Shown: piece after piece, positions 9,376 through 17,650 of the stretch
How positions within the stretch are numbered: position 1 is the first letter of the stretch
Layout: each line of letters opens with the position of its first letter
Assembly (NCBI RefSeq): GCF_030733425.1
Contig: NZ_JASHIZ010000007.1
Location: forward strand, 62,001-126,000
DNA: 64,000 nt
Direction of reading: 5' to 3'
Origin: Roseovarius sp. MMSF_3350
Lineage (GTDB): Bacteria; Pseudomonadota; Alphaproteobacteria; Rhodobacterales; Rhodobacteraceae
Translations under genes and position numbers: made by a program
The notes under the pieces: model-generated
What the model was told of the DNA's origin: nothing
Seen by the model: only the letters and a program-made list of their open reading frames with translations
Database searches by the model: none

Positions 9376-10164
9376 ATGTACGCATTTGAAATCGAACGCC
9401 CGAGCACCGTGGCCGACGCGGTGAAGCTCTTGAAGCAGAGCGACGAGAACCAGGCGCTGGGGGGCGGGCAGACCCTGATCCCCACGCTGAAGCAACGGCT
9501 GGCCGCGCCCGAGGTGCTGGTCTGCCTGAGCGGGATCGACGAGATCAAGGGCGTCTGCACGGACGACGAGGGCCGCATCTGCATCGGCGGGGGCACGACC
9601 CACGGCGATGTGGCGGCGGGATCGGGGGCCTATCCGGCGCTGGTCTGGCTGGCGCGGAATATCGGCGACCCGGCGGTGCGCAACCGGGGCACCATCGGCG
9701 GGAGCCTGGCCAACAACGACCCCTCGGCGTGCTATCCGGCGGCGGTGCTGGCCTCGGGCGCGACGGTGGTGACGAACGAGCGCGACATCGCGGCAGATGA
9801 TTTCTTCGAGGGCATGTTTGCAACCGCGCTGAACGAGGGCGAGATCATCACCGAGGTGAAGTTCCCGGTGCCCGAAAAGGCCAACTACCAGAAGTTCGAA
9901 CAGCCCGCCTCGCGCTTTGCCCTGGTGGGTGTCTTCGTGGCGAAGTTCGCCGATGGCGTGCGCGTGGCGGTCACCGGCGCGTCGGAAGAGGGCGTGTTCC
10001 GCTGGACGGAAGCCGAGGAGGCGCTGAGCGGCACTTTCTCGGCCTCTGCGCTGGAGGGGCTGTCGGTGCCGGCGGACGGGATGATCTCGGACCTGCATGG
10101 CTCCGGCGCTTATCGTGCGCATCTGGTGGGCGTGCTGACCCGGCGCGCGGTGGAGGCCGCCTGA
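9376..10164 (+). CDS. coxM: CO dehydrogenase-type medium subunit, FAD-binding
   Basis: A 262-residue FAD-binding subunit. It opens with MYAFEIERPSTVADAVKLL; the FAD loops are LGGGQTLIP (about 32-40) and RNRGTIGGSLANNDP (about 113-127), both hallmarks of the CoxM/XdhA FAD domain. A CO dehydrogenase flavoprotein C-terminal domain follows. It takes electrons from the CoxS clusters and passes them to the acceptor. The SD AAGGAGAGAG lies in the 11-base gap after coxL, so it is the last gene of the S-VOC-L-M operon. Confidence 0.94.
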   Translation: MYAFEIERPSTVADAVKLLKQSDENQALGGGQTLIPTLKQRLAAPEVLVCLSGIDEIKGVCTDDEGRICIGGGTTHGDVAAGSGAYPALVWLARNIGDPAVRNRGTIGGSLANNDPSACYPAAVLASGATVVTNERDIAADDFFEGMFATALNEGEIITEVKFPVPEKANYQKFEQPASRFALVGVFVAKFADGVRVAVTGASEEGVFRWTEAEEALSGTFSASALEGLSVPADGMISDLHGSGAYRAHLVGVLTRRAVEAA

Positions 10165-10529
10165 GGCCAGAGCGGCTCGAGAACTGCGAAACCCGGCGTT
10201 CCGAGTCCGGGTTTCGCCTTGAGCAGCCCATTTTTCTGCGTAAAAAATGGGCCGTAGAATTGCAATTTTCCGATCCGATTTCTTGCAGGAAATCGGTCGG
10301 GGCATTGATCATGACGCGGCGATTGGGAGGCTTGCAGCGTGGTGCGGCCCGCCTTGTGGATAAGTGTCACATGCCCGTCACGGAATCGCGCTACCCAAAC
10401 CGCAAGATGTACCGCCATATCCGGCGCTTGCCAGAGACGAAACACGATATATAGTGAACCCAACAACAGGGGCGGCTGCCACGCCCCGCACCAGAGCATG
10501 AGGCGATACGAGCGGGGGTAAGTAAGGTC
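10165..10529. other. Intergenic region between coxM and HNH gene
   Basis: 365 bases with no convincing gene. It holds a cluster of hairpin-forming palindromes (10226-10296) and a GC-rich inverted repeat (GGGGCG...CGCCCC near 10467-10486). An AT-rich GATATATAG near 10445 could be a -10 element for the HNH gene. A 64-codon open frame at 10260 overlaps the palindromes and has no SD, so it was not called. Confidence 0.6.
10226..10296. repeat. Cluster of palindromic hairpins
   Basis: Three inverted repeats lie in a row: GCCCATTTTT/AAAAATGGGC around CTGCGTA (10226-10252), AATTGCAATT (10258-10267) and CCGATTTC/GAAATCGG around TTGCAG (10275-10296). The cores (CTGCG, TTGCAG) resemble the cluster at 51093-51163. 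Confidence 0.8.
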
Positions 10530-11114
10530 ATGGATGCAGATTTCAGAACGGAATTCGTAAGGGCGCCCTCGGCGCTGAAACATCATCCGGCGCTGGTTCT
10601 GAACGCCGACTATCGCCCGCTGTCCTATTACCCGCTGTCGCTCTGGCCCTGGCAGGATGCGGTAAAGGCGGTGTTCCTCGACCGGGTGGATATCGTGGCC
10701 GAGTACGAAGACACGGTGCGAAGTCCCTCGACCGAGATCAGGATACCGTCGGTCATCGTCCTCAAGGATTATGTCAAACCTCAAAAGCGCGTGGCCTTCA
10801 CGCGCTTTAATTTGTTTTTGAGGGACGAATTCCGCTGCCAGTATTGCGGATCGAAGGGCGACCTGACCTTCGACCACGTAGTGCCGCGCGCCAAGGGCGG
10901 GATCACGTCTTGGGAGAACGTGGTGGCGGCGTGCAGCCCGTGCAACCTGCGCAAGGGGTCCAAGAGCCTGCGGCGCTCGGGGCTGAGCCTGCGCAAGCCG
11001 CCGCGCGCGCCGGCGGCGGAACAGCTGCGCAACCTCGGGCGGAAGTTTCCGCCCAACCACCTGCATGAAAGCTGGATCGACTTCCTTTACTGGGATGCCG
11101 AGCTGGAGGCCTAG
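10530..11114 (+). CDS. HNH endonuclease
   Basis: A 194-residue protein with a complete HNH nuclease core near residues 100-145: CQYCG, then LTFDHVVPRAKGG, then ENVVAACSPCNLRKG. The two CxxC pairs bind zinc and DHV gives the metal-binding catalytic residues. The N-terminal part (ALVLNADYRPLSYYPLS) is the usual lead-in of this stand-alone family, common in Alphaproteobacteria as a housekeeping-like gene of unknown biological role. No restriction-modification or toxin-antitoxin partner is next to it. ATG 10530 has a modest SD (AAGTAAGG). A nitrilase-family gene follows 74 bases later. Confidence 0.9.
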   Translation: MDADFRTEFVRAPSALKHHPALVLNADYRPLSYYPLSLWPWQDAVKAVFLDRVDIVAEYEDTVRSPSTEIRIPSVIVLKDYVKPQKRVAFTRFNLFLRDEFRCQYCGSKGDLTFDHVVPRAKGGITSWENVVAACSPCNLRKGSKSLRRSGLSLRKPPRAPAAEQLRNLGRKFPPNHLHESWIDFLYWDAELEA

Positions 11115-11188
11115 GGCGATTTTGTAAAAGATTGACCTCAGACCGATCTGCGTGTTGGCTTTGCCGGGCAAACGCGCGGGAGGGTGGG

Positions 11189-11947
11189 ATGCGTCTGGGA
11201 ATATTTCAATGCGATGCGGGCGGTCTGTCGACCAGTGCACGGCTGCGCGCGCTGGAGCTGCGGCTGGCCGAGCGTGAAGTCGACCTGATGGTCTGCCCCG
11301 AACTTTTCGCCTCGGGCTATATGGGTGCGGATCACGCGGCGCTTGCCGAACCGGCCACGGGGCCGTTTTTCCAGGACGTGGCCGAAATGGCAAAGCGGCA
11401 CGAAACGGCTGTCTGCTATGGCTATCCGGAAGCGGCGGATGGCGTGATCTACAATGCCGCGCGGCTGGTGGGGGCGGATGGCGCGGCGCTGGCCAACCAC
11501 CGCAAGCGGTTGCCTTCGCCAGGGAGTTTCGAGGAAGAGAGTTTCGCCAATGGCGATACGCTTACGCTGGTGGATCATGGCGGGATGCGTGTCGCGATCA
11601 TCATCTGCTACGAAGTCGAACTGCCGGAAAGCCTGCGGGCGGCGGCGTTGCACGGGGCCGAGCTGGCGCTGGTGCCGACGGCGCTGGTCGATGAGTGGGG
11701 CCTGGTGGCCGAGAAACTGGTGCCGACGCGGGCCTTCGAGAACGGGCTGTGGCTGGCCTATGCCAATCACGCGGGCGAGGAGGGCGGCGCGCGCTATCTC
11801 GGCGGCAGCCGGATCGTGGCGCCGGACGGGGTGGAAGAGGCCGTGGCGGGCGCGGAGGAGACGGTGATTGCCGCCGAAGCCGATGCCGAACGTGTGGCGG
11901 CGGCGCGGGATCGGCTGCCGTTCCTGCGCGATGCGGTCAGATTGTGA
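11189..11947 (+). CDS. Carbon-nitrogen hydrolase (nitrilase superfamily)
   Basis: A 252-residue amidase-type member of the nitrilase superfamily. The catalytic Glu-Lys-Cys set is visible: VCPELFASGYMG (Glu about 38), NHRKRLPSPGSFEEESF (Lys about 107) and VAIIICYEVELPE (Cys about 141). Length is short but normal for the aliphatic amidase / N-carbamoyl branch. The substrate cannot be read from the sequence. ATG 11189 (MRLGIFQCDAGG) was preferred to 11132 because the family starts at this first beta strand and a GGAGGG-like SD lies before it. It may be cotranscribed with the HNH gene. Confidence 0.9.
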   Translation: MRLGIFQCDAGGLSTSARLRALELRLAEREVDLMVCPELFASGYMGADHAALAEPATGPFFQDVAEMAKRHETAVCYGYPEAADGVIYNAARLVGADGAALANHRKRLPSPGSFEEESFANGDTLTLVDHGGMRVAIIICYEVELPESLRAAALHGAELALVPTALVDEWGLVAEKLVPTRAFENGLWLAYANHAGEEGGARYLGGSRIVAPDGVEEAVAGAEETVIAAEADAERVAAARDRLPFLRDAVRL

Positions 11948-12035
11948 AGCGCTGACATGGCCGGTCCATTTGGACCAGACGCCGAGAACGTTGAATGAAA
12001 CAGGCCGGGCAGGGGCCCGGCCCGTCATTTGTGGC

Positions 12036-13331
12036 TCAGGCCGCGGCGCGGTTGCGGCGGCGCTGGCGGCGGGGTTTGCCCGCGCCCTGGTTCTGACCAC
12101 CGGCGTTCGCGTGGGCTTGTCCATTGCCGCCCTGCGAAGGCTTGCGGCGGCGGCGGTTCGGGCCGCCGTTGCGCTTTTTCGGGCCTTTAGTCTGCTCGTT
12201 GACCGGGGCGGTGCCACTGGCGACGGGAACGGTAATCTTCATCACCTTTTCGATATCGCGCAGAAGGTCCGCTTCTTCGGGCGCGCAGAGCGAGATCGCC
12301 TCGCCTTCGCGGCCCGCGCGGGCGGTGCGGCCGATGCGGTGGACGTAGTTGTCGGCCACCTCGGGCAGGTCGTAGTTGACCACGTAGGCAACGCCCGGAA
12401 TGTCGATGCCGCGCGCGGCCACGTCGGTGGCGACGAGGATGTTGGTGGTGCCGTCGCGGAAGGCTTTGAGCGCGCGGTCACGCTGGCCCTGGCTCTTGTT
12501 GCCGTGGATCGAGGCGGCGTTGAAGCCATCGGCCACCAGCCCCTTCATCAGCCGTTCCGCGCCGTGCTTGGTGCGGGAGAAGACGAGGGTCAGCGCGTGC
12601 GGATCATCGGCCAGGATCTCGCGCAGCTTGGACGACTTGTCGTTCTTGGCGACGTGGTGCACCGATTGTGTGATCTTGTCGGCGGCCTTGCCCGGGGGCG
12701 AGACCTGCACCCGGCGCGGGTTGGTGAGGTAGGCGGCGGAGATCTCTTCCATCTGCTTGGGCATGGTGGCCGAGAACAGCATGGTCTGGCGCGGGCTGCC
12801 CAGGTGCGGCGCGATCTTGCGCAGGGCGTGGATGAAGCCCATGTCGAGCATCTGGTCGGCCTCGTCGAGCACCAGGTGGCGCGCGGTGGACAGATCGAGC
12901 GCGCGGCGTTCCATCAGGTCGATCAACCGGCCTGGCGTGGCGACGAGAATGTCGGTACCGCGCGACAGAAGGCTGATCTGCTTGCCGATGGATTGCCCGC
13001 CGACAACGGTGACGACGCGCAGCTTGGTGCCTTTGGTCAGGCCGCGCAGGCTGTCGGCGATCTGGTTCACCAGTTCGCGGGTGGGGGCGAGAATGAGGGC
13101 CTTGACGGTTTTTTCGGCGGGTTTGCCGGGCATGTCCAGCAGGTGCTGGATGAGCGGGAGGCCGAAGGCCAGCGTCTTGCCGGTGCCGGTCTGGGCGAGG
13201 CCCATGACGTCATGGCCTTCCAGCGCTAGCGGAATGGCCTTGTTTTGGATGGGCGTCGGTTCTGTCAGACCGGCGGTCTTGAGGGCGGTATTGAGTTCGG
13301 GCGCGAGGCCCAGCATGTCGAAATCGTACAA
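12036..13331 (-). CDS. DEAD-box ATP-dependent RNA helicase
   Basis: A 431-residue helicase of the RhlE-like group that unwinds RNA in ribosome assembly or decay. Motifs in order: PTPIQNKAIP (Q motif), AQTGTGKT (Walker A), VLDEADQML (DEAD), LFSATMP (SAT), ARGIDIPGV and HRIGRTARAG (VI). A basic tail rich in Arg, Gln, Gly and Asn, ending RRQRRRNRAAA, should bind RNA. The start is taken as TTG 13331 (LYDFDMLGL) because AAAGGA lies 6 bases upstream and homologues begin with M-YDFD; the open frame continues to 13391 without an SD. It is monocistronic by position. Confidence 0.92.
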   Translation of the reverse strand: MYDFDMLGLAPELNTALKTAGLTEPTPIQNKAIPLALEGHDVMGLAQTGTGKTLAFGLPLIQHLLDMPGKPAEKTVKALILAPTRELVNQIADSLRGLTKGTKLRVVTVVGGQSIGKQISLLSRGTDILVATPGRLIDLMERRALDLSTARHLVLDEADQMLDMGFIHALRKIAPHLGSPRQTMLFSATMPKQMEEISAAYLTNPRRVQVSPPGKAADKITQSVHHVAKNDKSSKLREILADDPHALTLVFSRTKHGAERLMKGLVADGFNAASIHGNKSQGQRDRALKAFRDGTTNILVATDVAARGIDIPGVAYVVNYDLPEVADNYVHRIGRTARAGREGEAISLCAPEEADLLRDIEKVMKITVPVASGTAPVNEQTKGPKKRNGGPNRRRRKPSQGGNGQAHANAGGQNQGAGKPRRQRRRNRAAA

Positions 13332-13763
13332 GTCGTATCCTTTGCGGGCCACAAGGCGAATGCCTGCGTGACCAAGAGGTATGGCCCGCACGGGATGCGC
13401 GGGCGCAAGGGTTGCGCGGACACTTTAAGATGTCGCGGGCGTATCCCGCGCCACCTGGCGCCGCATCAGAAACCCTGCGTGATGGGGGAACTGGAAAAAT
13501 CGGGCTGGTTGCTGGTTCGGGCGGTTGGCCCGGCTCACGCGCAATCGCAGCGATGGGAGACAGATGGGGGATTGCGGGGTAAGTGTCAAGGGATAGTTGG
13601 GTCTCGCGCCCCATCGCCCGAAGCCGTGCACCGCAGGACCGGCAGTCTCCCCGGAAGTTGCAGTTTTTGCAGTGAGAAAACCTTTGACCCTGACGTTAGT
13701 GTCAGGGCGCTAAGCGTGGCTTTCATGCAATTCGAGAGATTCGCACACAGGAGATCATGCGAC
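13332..13763. other. Intergenic region between helicase and NTF2-like gene
   Basis: 432 bases. The left end carries the helicase leader (minus strand); the right end carries a MerR-type promoter at 13684-13715. In 13400-13680 I see no gene with an SD, no RNA gene and no strong terminator; open frames there are extensions of shadows. Confidence 0.6.
13684..13715 (+). promoter_or_regulatory. MerR-type promoter/operator
   Basis: TTGACC (-35, 13684-13689) is followed by an inverted repeat, CCCTGAC-GTTAGT-GTCAGGG (13688-13707), and a weak -10 (CTAAGC, about 13710-13715). The 19-20 bp spacing with a dyad between the elements is the hallmark of MerR-controlled promoters. The MerR gene lies two genes downstream in the same transcript. 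Confidence 0.75.
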
Positions 13764-14162
13764 ATGACGGAAAGAACCACGGAGGCACTGCGCGCCAAGG
13801 TCCAGGACCTTATGAAATACGGCACCAGCGCAAACATGGAAGAGTTGGACAAGATCTATCACGAAGATATCGTCGTGATGGATCTGAGCATCGACGGGCG
13901 GCTTGTCACTTTGCAGAAACAGGAGTTCATGGCCATGCTGAAGGACGCGTTCAAAGACAAGATCCCGGAAGATCACATGTGGTCGAGAATTCACAGCGTG
14001 ACAGTGGATGGTGATCGCGGCCATGTCCTTATATCCCGAAAGATCCCGGTGGGGGGACCCAGCATGCACATCGAACTCAGCATCGATTTCATCTTTGAAG
14101 ACGGACGCTGGCAGGTGATCCGCGAAGTCAACTTCAGCCGCCCGGACGCAGAGACGGCCTGA
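13764..14162 (+). CDS. NTF2-like / SnoaL-type small protein
   Basis: A 132-residue protein with an NTF2-like cone fold: a helical start (TERTTEALRAKVQDLMKYG), MEELDKIYHEDIVVMDLSIDG, and the closing strands HIELSIDFIFEDGRWQVIREVNF. This fold serves both enzymes and ligand-binding proteins; no catalytic residues stand out. ATG 13764 has AGGAG upstream; the ATG at 13757 is in another frame. It is the first gene behind the MerR-type promoter and is followed by the MerR gene, so it is the probable main output of that sensor. Function unknown. Confidence 0.75.
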   Translation: MTERTTEALRAKVQDLMKYGTSANMEELDKIYHEDIVVMDLSIDGRLVTLQKQEFMAMLKDAFKDKIPEDHMWSRIHSVTVDGDRGHVLISRKIPVGGPSMHIELSIDFIFEDGRWQVIREVNFSRPDAETA

Positions 14163-14260
14163 TGCCCGGTGGGCCGGGTGGATGCGGTCATCCATCCGGC
14201 CCAACCTTGAACGACGCCGGCATGGTTTCCATCTGTGTCGGGCCAGACGGAGGATGCAAC

Positions 14261-14614
14261 ATGCAGGCGAAGGAAGCAGCGGAACGGCTGGGGCTCACGC
14301 AGCGCATGTTGCGCCATTACGAGAAGCAAGGCCTGCTGGAGGTTGGCCGCGCCGTCAACGGGTATCGCAGGTACACCGACGCCGATTTACGGCGCGCAGG
14401 CCGCATCCGCGATTTCATAGCCACGGGATTCTCGACGCGCGAAATCCGCGCGATGAGTGCCTGCCTGTCCGACGATGGTGCCGGGCCATGTGCCGGCGGC
14501 ATAGAGAAATTGACCGAGAAGCTTGAACATATCGACCGACTTGGATCCGAGCTTGAAGAAAAGCGCAAAGCTATTCTGGAAAGGCTCGACGCCCTGAGAA
14601 AGGCCCTGCCGTAG
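14261..14614 (+). CDS. MerR-family transcriptional regulator
   Basis: A 117-residue regulator. The N-terminal winged HTH reads MQAKEAAERLGLTQRMLRHYEKQGLL, with NGYRRYTDADLRR completing the MerR signature; a coiled-coil dimer helix forms the C terminus (KLTEKLEHIDRLGSELEEK). Two Cys (SACLSDDGAGPCAGG, about 67-76) stand at the place where metal or thiol sensing occurs in other members, but the inducer cannot be inferred. ATG 14261 has a perfect GGAGG 7 bases upstream; longer in-frame starts at 14162 and 14222 would add unrelated residues. It should control the promoter at 13684. Confidence 0.9.
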   Translation: MQAKEAAERLGLTQRMLRHYEKQGLLEVGRAVNGYRRYTDADLRRAGRIRDFIATGFSTREIRAMSACLSDDGAGPCAGGIEKLTEKLEHIDRLGSELEEKRKAILERLDALRKALP

Positions 14615-14681
14615 GCACTCGGTCCGACGTTGGTCGCGCACAAGCCACCTCGATGCGGCTTGGATCCATGAGCGTCACAAC

Positions 14682-14712
14682 AAAAAAGGCGCCGCGGTTT
14701 TCCCGGCGCCTT
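14682..14712 (-). terminator. Rho-independent terminator of the M23/bactofilin operon
   Basis: Read on the minus strand, a 9-bp stem (AAGGCGCCG/CGGCGCCTT) around a 9-base loop is followed by TTTTTTG. It begins 22 bases past the bactofilin stop codon. Confidence 0.85.
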
Positions 14713-14733
14713 CCTATTGAGTATGCATCGCGG

Positions 14734-15273
14734 TCAGCTTTTGGCGGGCTCGTTCGCCGCGGCAGGCGCGGGGGAGGCCGATTGCTGTGCCGGTGTGGCA
14801 GGTTTCTTGCCACCGGCGTTGAGCGGGTCGTCCTGGCGTTGCACCGAGCCCTCGAAATGGGCGCCGGATTCGATGGCGATGGTCTTGTGGATGATGTCGC
14901 CTTCGACGCGGGCGGTTGAGGTCAGGCGCACCTTGAGGCCACGCACGCGGCCGACGATGCGGCCGTTGATGACCACGTCGTCGGCGATGACCTCGCCCTT
15001 GATCGTGGCGCTTTCGCCGATGGTCAGCAGGTGGGCGCGGATGTCGCCCTCGACGGTGCCTTCGACCTGGACGTCGCCGGTGGTCTTGAGGTTGCCGGTG
15101 ACGTGCAGGTCGGTCGACAGGACCGAGGCGGGGGGCTTGGCCTTGGGGGCCGTGGCCTTGAATTCGCCGCTGCTGGCGGCGCTGGTGTCCTTGCGCGGTT
15201 CGGCCGGCGCGGCGGGTTTGGCCGCAGAATCCTGCTTCGGCGCGGGGTCGTTGATTTTGCTTTTAGAAAACAT
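14734..15273 (-). CDS. Bactofilin (polymer-forming cytoskeletal protein)
   Basis: A 179-residue bactofilin. A disordered Pro/Ala/Lys-rich N terminus (about 1-48) is followed by the beta-helix core with its repeating pattern (LHVTGNLKTTGDVQVEGTVE, ATIKGEVIADDVVINGRI, STARVEGDIIHKTIAIES), then a disordered Pro/Ala tail. Bactofilins polymerise without nucleotide and localise wall enzymes at the membrane. The upstream gene is an M23 peptidase whose end overlaps this start by 11 bp. Such pairing is found in several bacteria where the peptidase and bactofilin act together on cell shape. Confidence 0.92.
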   Translation of the reverse strand: MFSKSKINDPAPKQDSAAKPAAPAEPRKDTSAASSGEFKATAPKAKPPASVLSTDLHVTGNLKTTGDVQVEGTVEGDIRAHLLTIGESATIKGEVIADDVVINGRIVGRVRGLKVRLTSTARVEGDIIHKTIAIESGAHFEGSVQRQDDPLNAGGKKPATPAQQSASPAPAAANEPAKS

Positions 15274-16585
15274 CTCTTGCAGCCTTGATGTAGATCATGG
15301 GATTGACGGCCTTGCCGCCGACACGGACCTCGTAGTGTAGATGGGTGCCGGTCGAACGTCCAGTGCTCCCCATATCACCAATTCGATCCCCGCGCGAGAC
15401 CCTTTGGCCCTTTTTGACCCGGATCTGGGACATGTGGGCGTAGCGCGTCTCGATGCCGAACTCGTGCTGGATCTTGACCAGGCGGCCATAGCCCGACTGC
15501 CAGCCGGCGTGAACCACGACGCCATCGGCGGTGGAATAGATCGGTGTGCCGTGCGGGGCGGCGAAATCGGTACCCGAATGCATCCGGCCCCAGCGCATCC
15601 CGAAGCCCGAAGTGTAGCGGAAGGAGGACTTCACCGGCATGGCGAAGGGCGCCTTTTGCGCCGCGATGCGATAGAGGTTCAGCTTGTCCATGCCCCGAAG
15701 GATGCCGTTGGCGCGGCGGGCGTCCGCGGAAGGTTCCTCGCCGCGGGTGGAGAAGCTGAGCGGCATCAGCGGGCCGCCCTGGCCGGAATAGCCCGAGCGC
15801 ACGGTGGCGATGAGGTTGTCGGGGTTCATGCCGGCGGCGCTGAACATCTTGTCCAGCGGCTCGACCGAGATCGCCATCGCCTCTTCGAGCTGTCGGAAGA
15901 TCTGGTCGTTCTGGTCCTGCATCAGCTGGATCTGGCTGGCCATCTCGTCGGCGCGCAGCAGCGCATCCTGCGCGTCGGCGGTGATCTGGTCGCGTTCCTG
16001 CGCGGTCGCGGCCAGCTGGGAGGACAGGAAATCGACCATCGGATCCTCGCCCGTGCCGCCCGGCGTACCGGGCAGGGGTGTGTCGCCGGAATTCTCGATC
16101 GCCGCGGTCAGCTGTTCGGCCTCGTTGCGGGCGCTGTCGCGGTCTTTCATGGTGCGGCGCAGGGTCGACTGGATCACCTCGATCCCGGTTTCCAGTTCAC
16201 GACGGCGGGTCTCGGAGGACAAAAGCTCGGTCTGCATGACCGAGATCTGTTCAAGCGCGGAGTTGAAGCGGTTCTGCGCGGCCAGTGCCTCTTCGGCGCG
16301 CTTGTCGCGCTCCTCTTCCAGGGCGTTGAGCCGGGCCTCGTAGGTGCGCTGATCGCGTTTGGCCTGTTCGCGGAAATTGCCGGAACCGATCGAGTCCATC
16401 ACCAGAACGGCGGTGGCGATGATCGCCCAGGCCACGATGGCCGATGCGCCGAGAAAGGCGATGAGCTGGGTTGCAGGGCGTAGCCGGATGAAGCGTGTGT
16501 CTGTGTCGGACCGCAGGAAAACGCGGCGTTCCGGGAAGTGTTTTTCCAACAGGTGGTTCAGCTTGATCAAAAATCGACTGCGCAC
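15263..16585 (-). CDS. M23-family metallopeptidase with DUF5930-type N terminus
   Basis: About 440 residues. The N terminus (HFPERRVFLRSDTDTRFIRL) is typical of the DUF5930 region of Rhodobacterales, followed by one membrane helix (AFLGASAIVAWAIIATAVLVM), a long coiled coil (about 75-230) and a C-terminal peptidase M23 domain with zinc ligands in MHSGTDFAAPHGTPI and HLHYEVR. It should be anchored in the inner membrane and cut peptidoglycan cross-links, or act as a LytM regulator. I use GTG 16585 (VRSRFLIKL), with purine-rich GGGACGG upstream; the frame extends to an ATG at 16666 that has no SD. It is coupled to the bactofilin gene. Confidence 0.88.
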   Translation of the reverse strand: MRSRFLIKLNHLLEKHFPERRVFLRSDTDTRFIRLRPATQLIAFLGASAIVAWAIIATAVLVMDSIGSGNFREQAKRDQRTYEARLNALEEERDKRAEEALAAQNRFNSALEQISVMQTELLSSETRRRELETGIEVIQSTLRRTMKDRDSARNEAEQLTAAIENSGDTPLPGTPGGTGEDPMVDFLSSQLAATAQERDQITADAQDALLRADEMASQIQLMQDQNDQIFRQLEEAMAISVEPLDKMFSAAGMNPDNLIATVRSGYSGQGGPLMPLSFSTRGEEPSADARRANGILRGMDKLNLYRIAAQKAPFAMPVKSSFRYTSGFGMRWGRMHSGTDFAAPHGTPIYSTADGVVVHAGWQSGYGRLVKIQHEFGIETRYAHMSQIRVKKGQRVSRGDRIGDMGSTGRSTGTHLHYEVRVGGKAVNPMIYIKAARDVF

Positions 16586-16825
16586 GATCGGATCCGTCCC
16601 TTTCAGCCTTTCCCAATGTCGATGCTCAAACCTTCGCCGCGTCTTGTGGATCGCGGAGCTGTCCATTCACTGCCGGATGGTCCGGTGGCATCGTCCGAGG
16701 TTGGGTACACAGAGGTTCACTTTTGGGCAAGGTTTTTGACCACCTTGATGGGAACAGACGGCAATTTGACGCGTAATTGGCAGAATATTGCCGATTTATA
16801 AGGGCTTGATGGCACGAATGCGCTT

Positions 16826-17650
16826 TCAGGACCCTGTTTTGCGCTCTGCCAGGGGCCAATAGAAGTCTGGCGGCAGGCCGGCCTCGGCGCGTTTTTCCTC
16901 GTTGAAGGGCGGTTTGAGACCCCCATGGAAATAGCGGCGGACAAGGTCGTGGAACGCGTCCTTGGGGTCCATCTCGTGCCGACCGCAGAGGAAGTGAAAC
17001 CATTTGGAGCCATAGGCGACATGGCCCACTTCCTCCGCGTATATGACCTTGAGCGCCTCGACGGTCCGGTCCTCGCCGGCGTTCCGGAACAGGTCGATCA
17101 TGCCGGGCGTCACGTCGAGGCCGCGGGCCTCTAGCACCATGGGCACGACGGCGAGACGGCCCATGAAATCGTCGGCCGTGTCCTCGGCGGCGCGCCACAT
17201 GCCGGCATGGGCGTCGAGTGCGCCGTAATGGCTGTCCTTCGCTTCGAGGCAGTCGCATACGAGGTTGAAATGCTTGGATTCCTCATCGGCCGACTTCACC
17301 CAGTCGTCGTAGAAGCCGATGGGCATCTTCACGTCCGTGAAGCGCGCGATGATGTCCCAGTGCAGGTCCACCGCGTTAAGTTCGATATGCGCCACGGCGT
17401 GCAGAATCGCCAGCCGCCCGGGCGCGGTGCCGGGGCGGCGGCGCGGCACGTCGCGCGGGTCGAGCAGGCGCGGCAGGTCGGGGCGCGCCGGGCGCGGCGG
17501 CGGCGCCGCCTGGCCCACGGGCAGGTCCCGCCCGGCCGCGCGGGCGGCGAACCAGGTCTCGGCATGGCGCCGCGACAGGGCGGTCTTTGCGCGGCCGTCG
17601 GCCGTGGTCAGCACCTCGACGGCCATCTCGGCAAGGCTTTGGGCCGTCAA
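16826..17650 (-). CDS. Ferritin-like DUF455 protein
   Basis: About 274 residues, matching the DUF455 ferritin-like family. Metal-binding helices show HAVAHIELNAVDLHWDII, ADEESKHFNLV and IYAEEVGHVAYGSKWF, the Glu/His pattern of a di-iron four-helix bundle. Members are related to diiron oxygenases, but the substrate here is unknown. The start is taken at TTG 17650, which overlaps the stop of the peroxiredoxin gene (TTGA) and fits homologue length; ATG 17626 is the alternative. Cotranscription with bcp suggests a link to oxidative stress, which is inference. Confidence 0.85.
   Translation of the reverse strand: MTAQSLAEMAVEVLTTADGRAKTALSRRHAETWFAARAAGRDLPVGQAAPPPRPARPDLPRLLDPRDVPRRRPGTAPGRLAILHAVAHIELNAVDLHWDIIARFTDVKMPIGFYDDWVKSADEESKHFNLVCDCLEAKDSHYGALDAHAGMWRAAEDTADDFMGRLAVVPMVLEARGLDVTPGMIDLFRNAGEDRTVEALKVIYAEEVGHVAYGSKWFHFLCGRHEMDPKDAFHDLVRRYFHGGLKPPFNEEKRAEAGLPPDFYWPLAERKTGS

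Noticed and set aside
10260..10454. Small 64-codon gene after coxM
   Set aside because: It begins within hairpin repeats, has no SD and no recognisable features.
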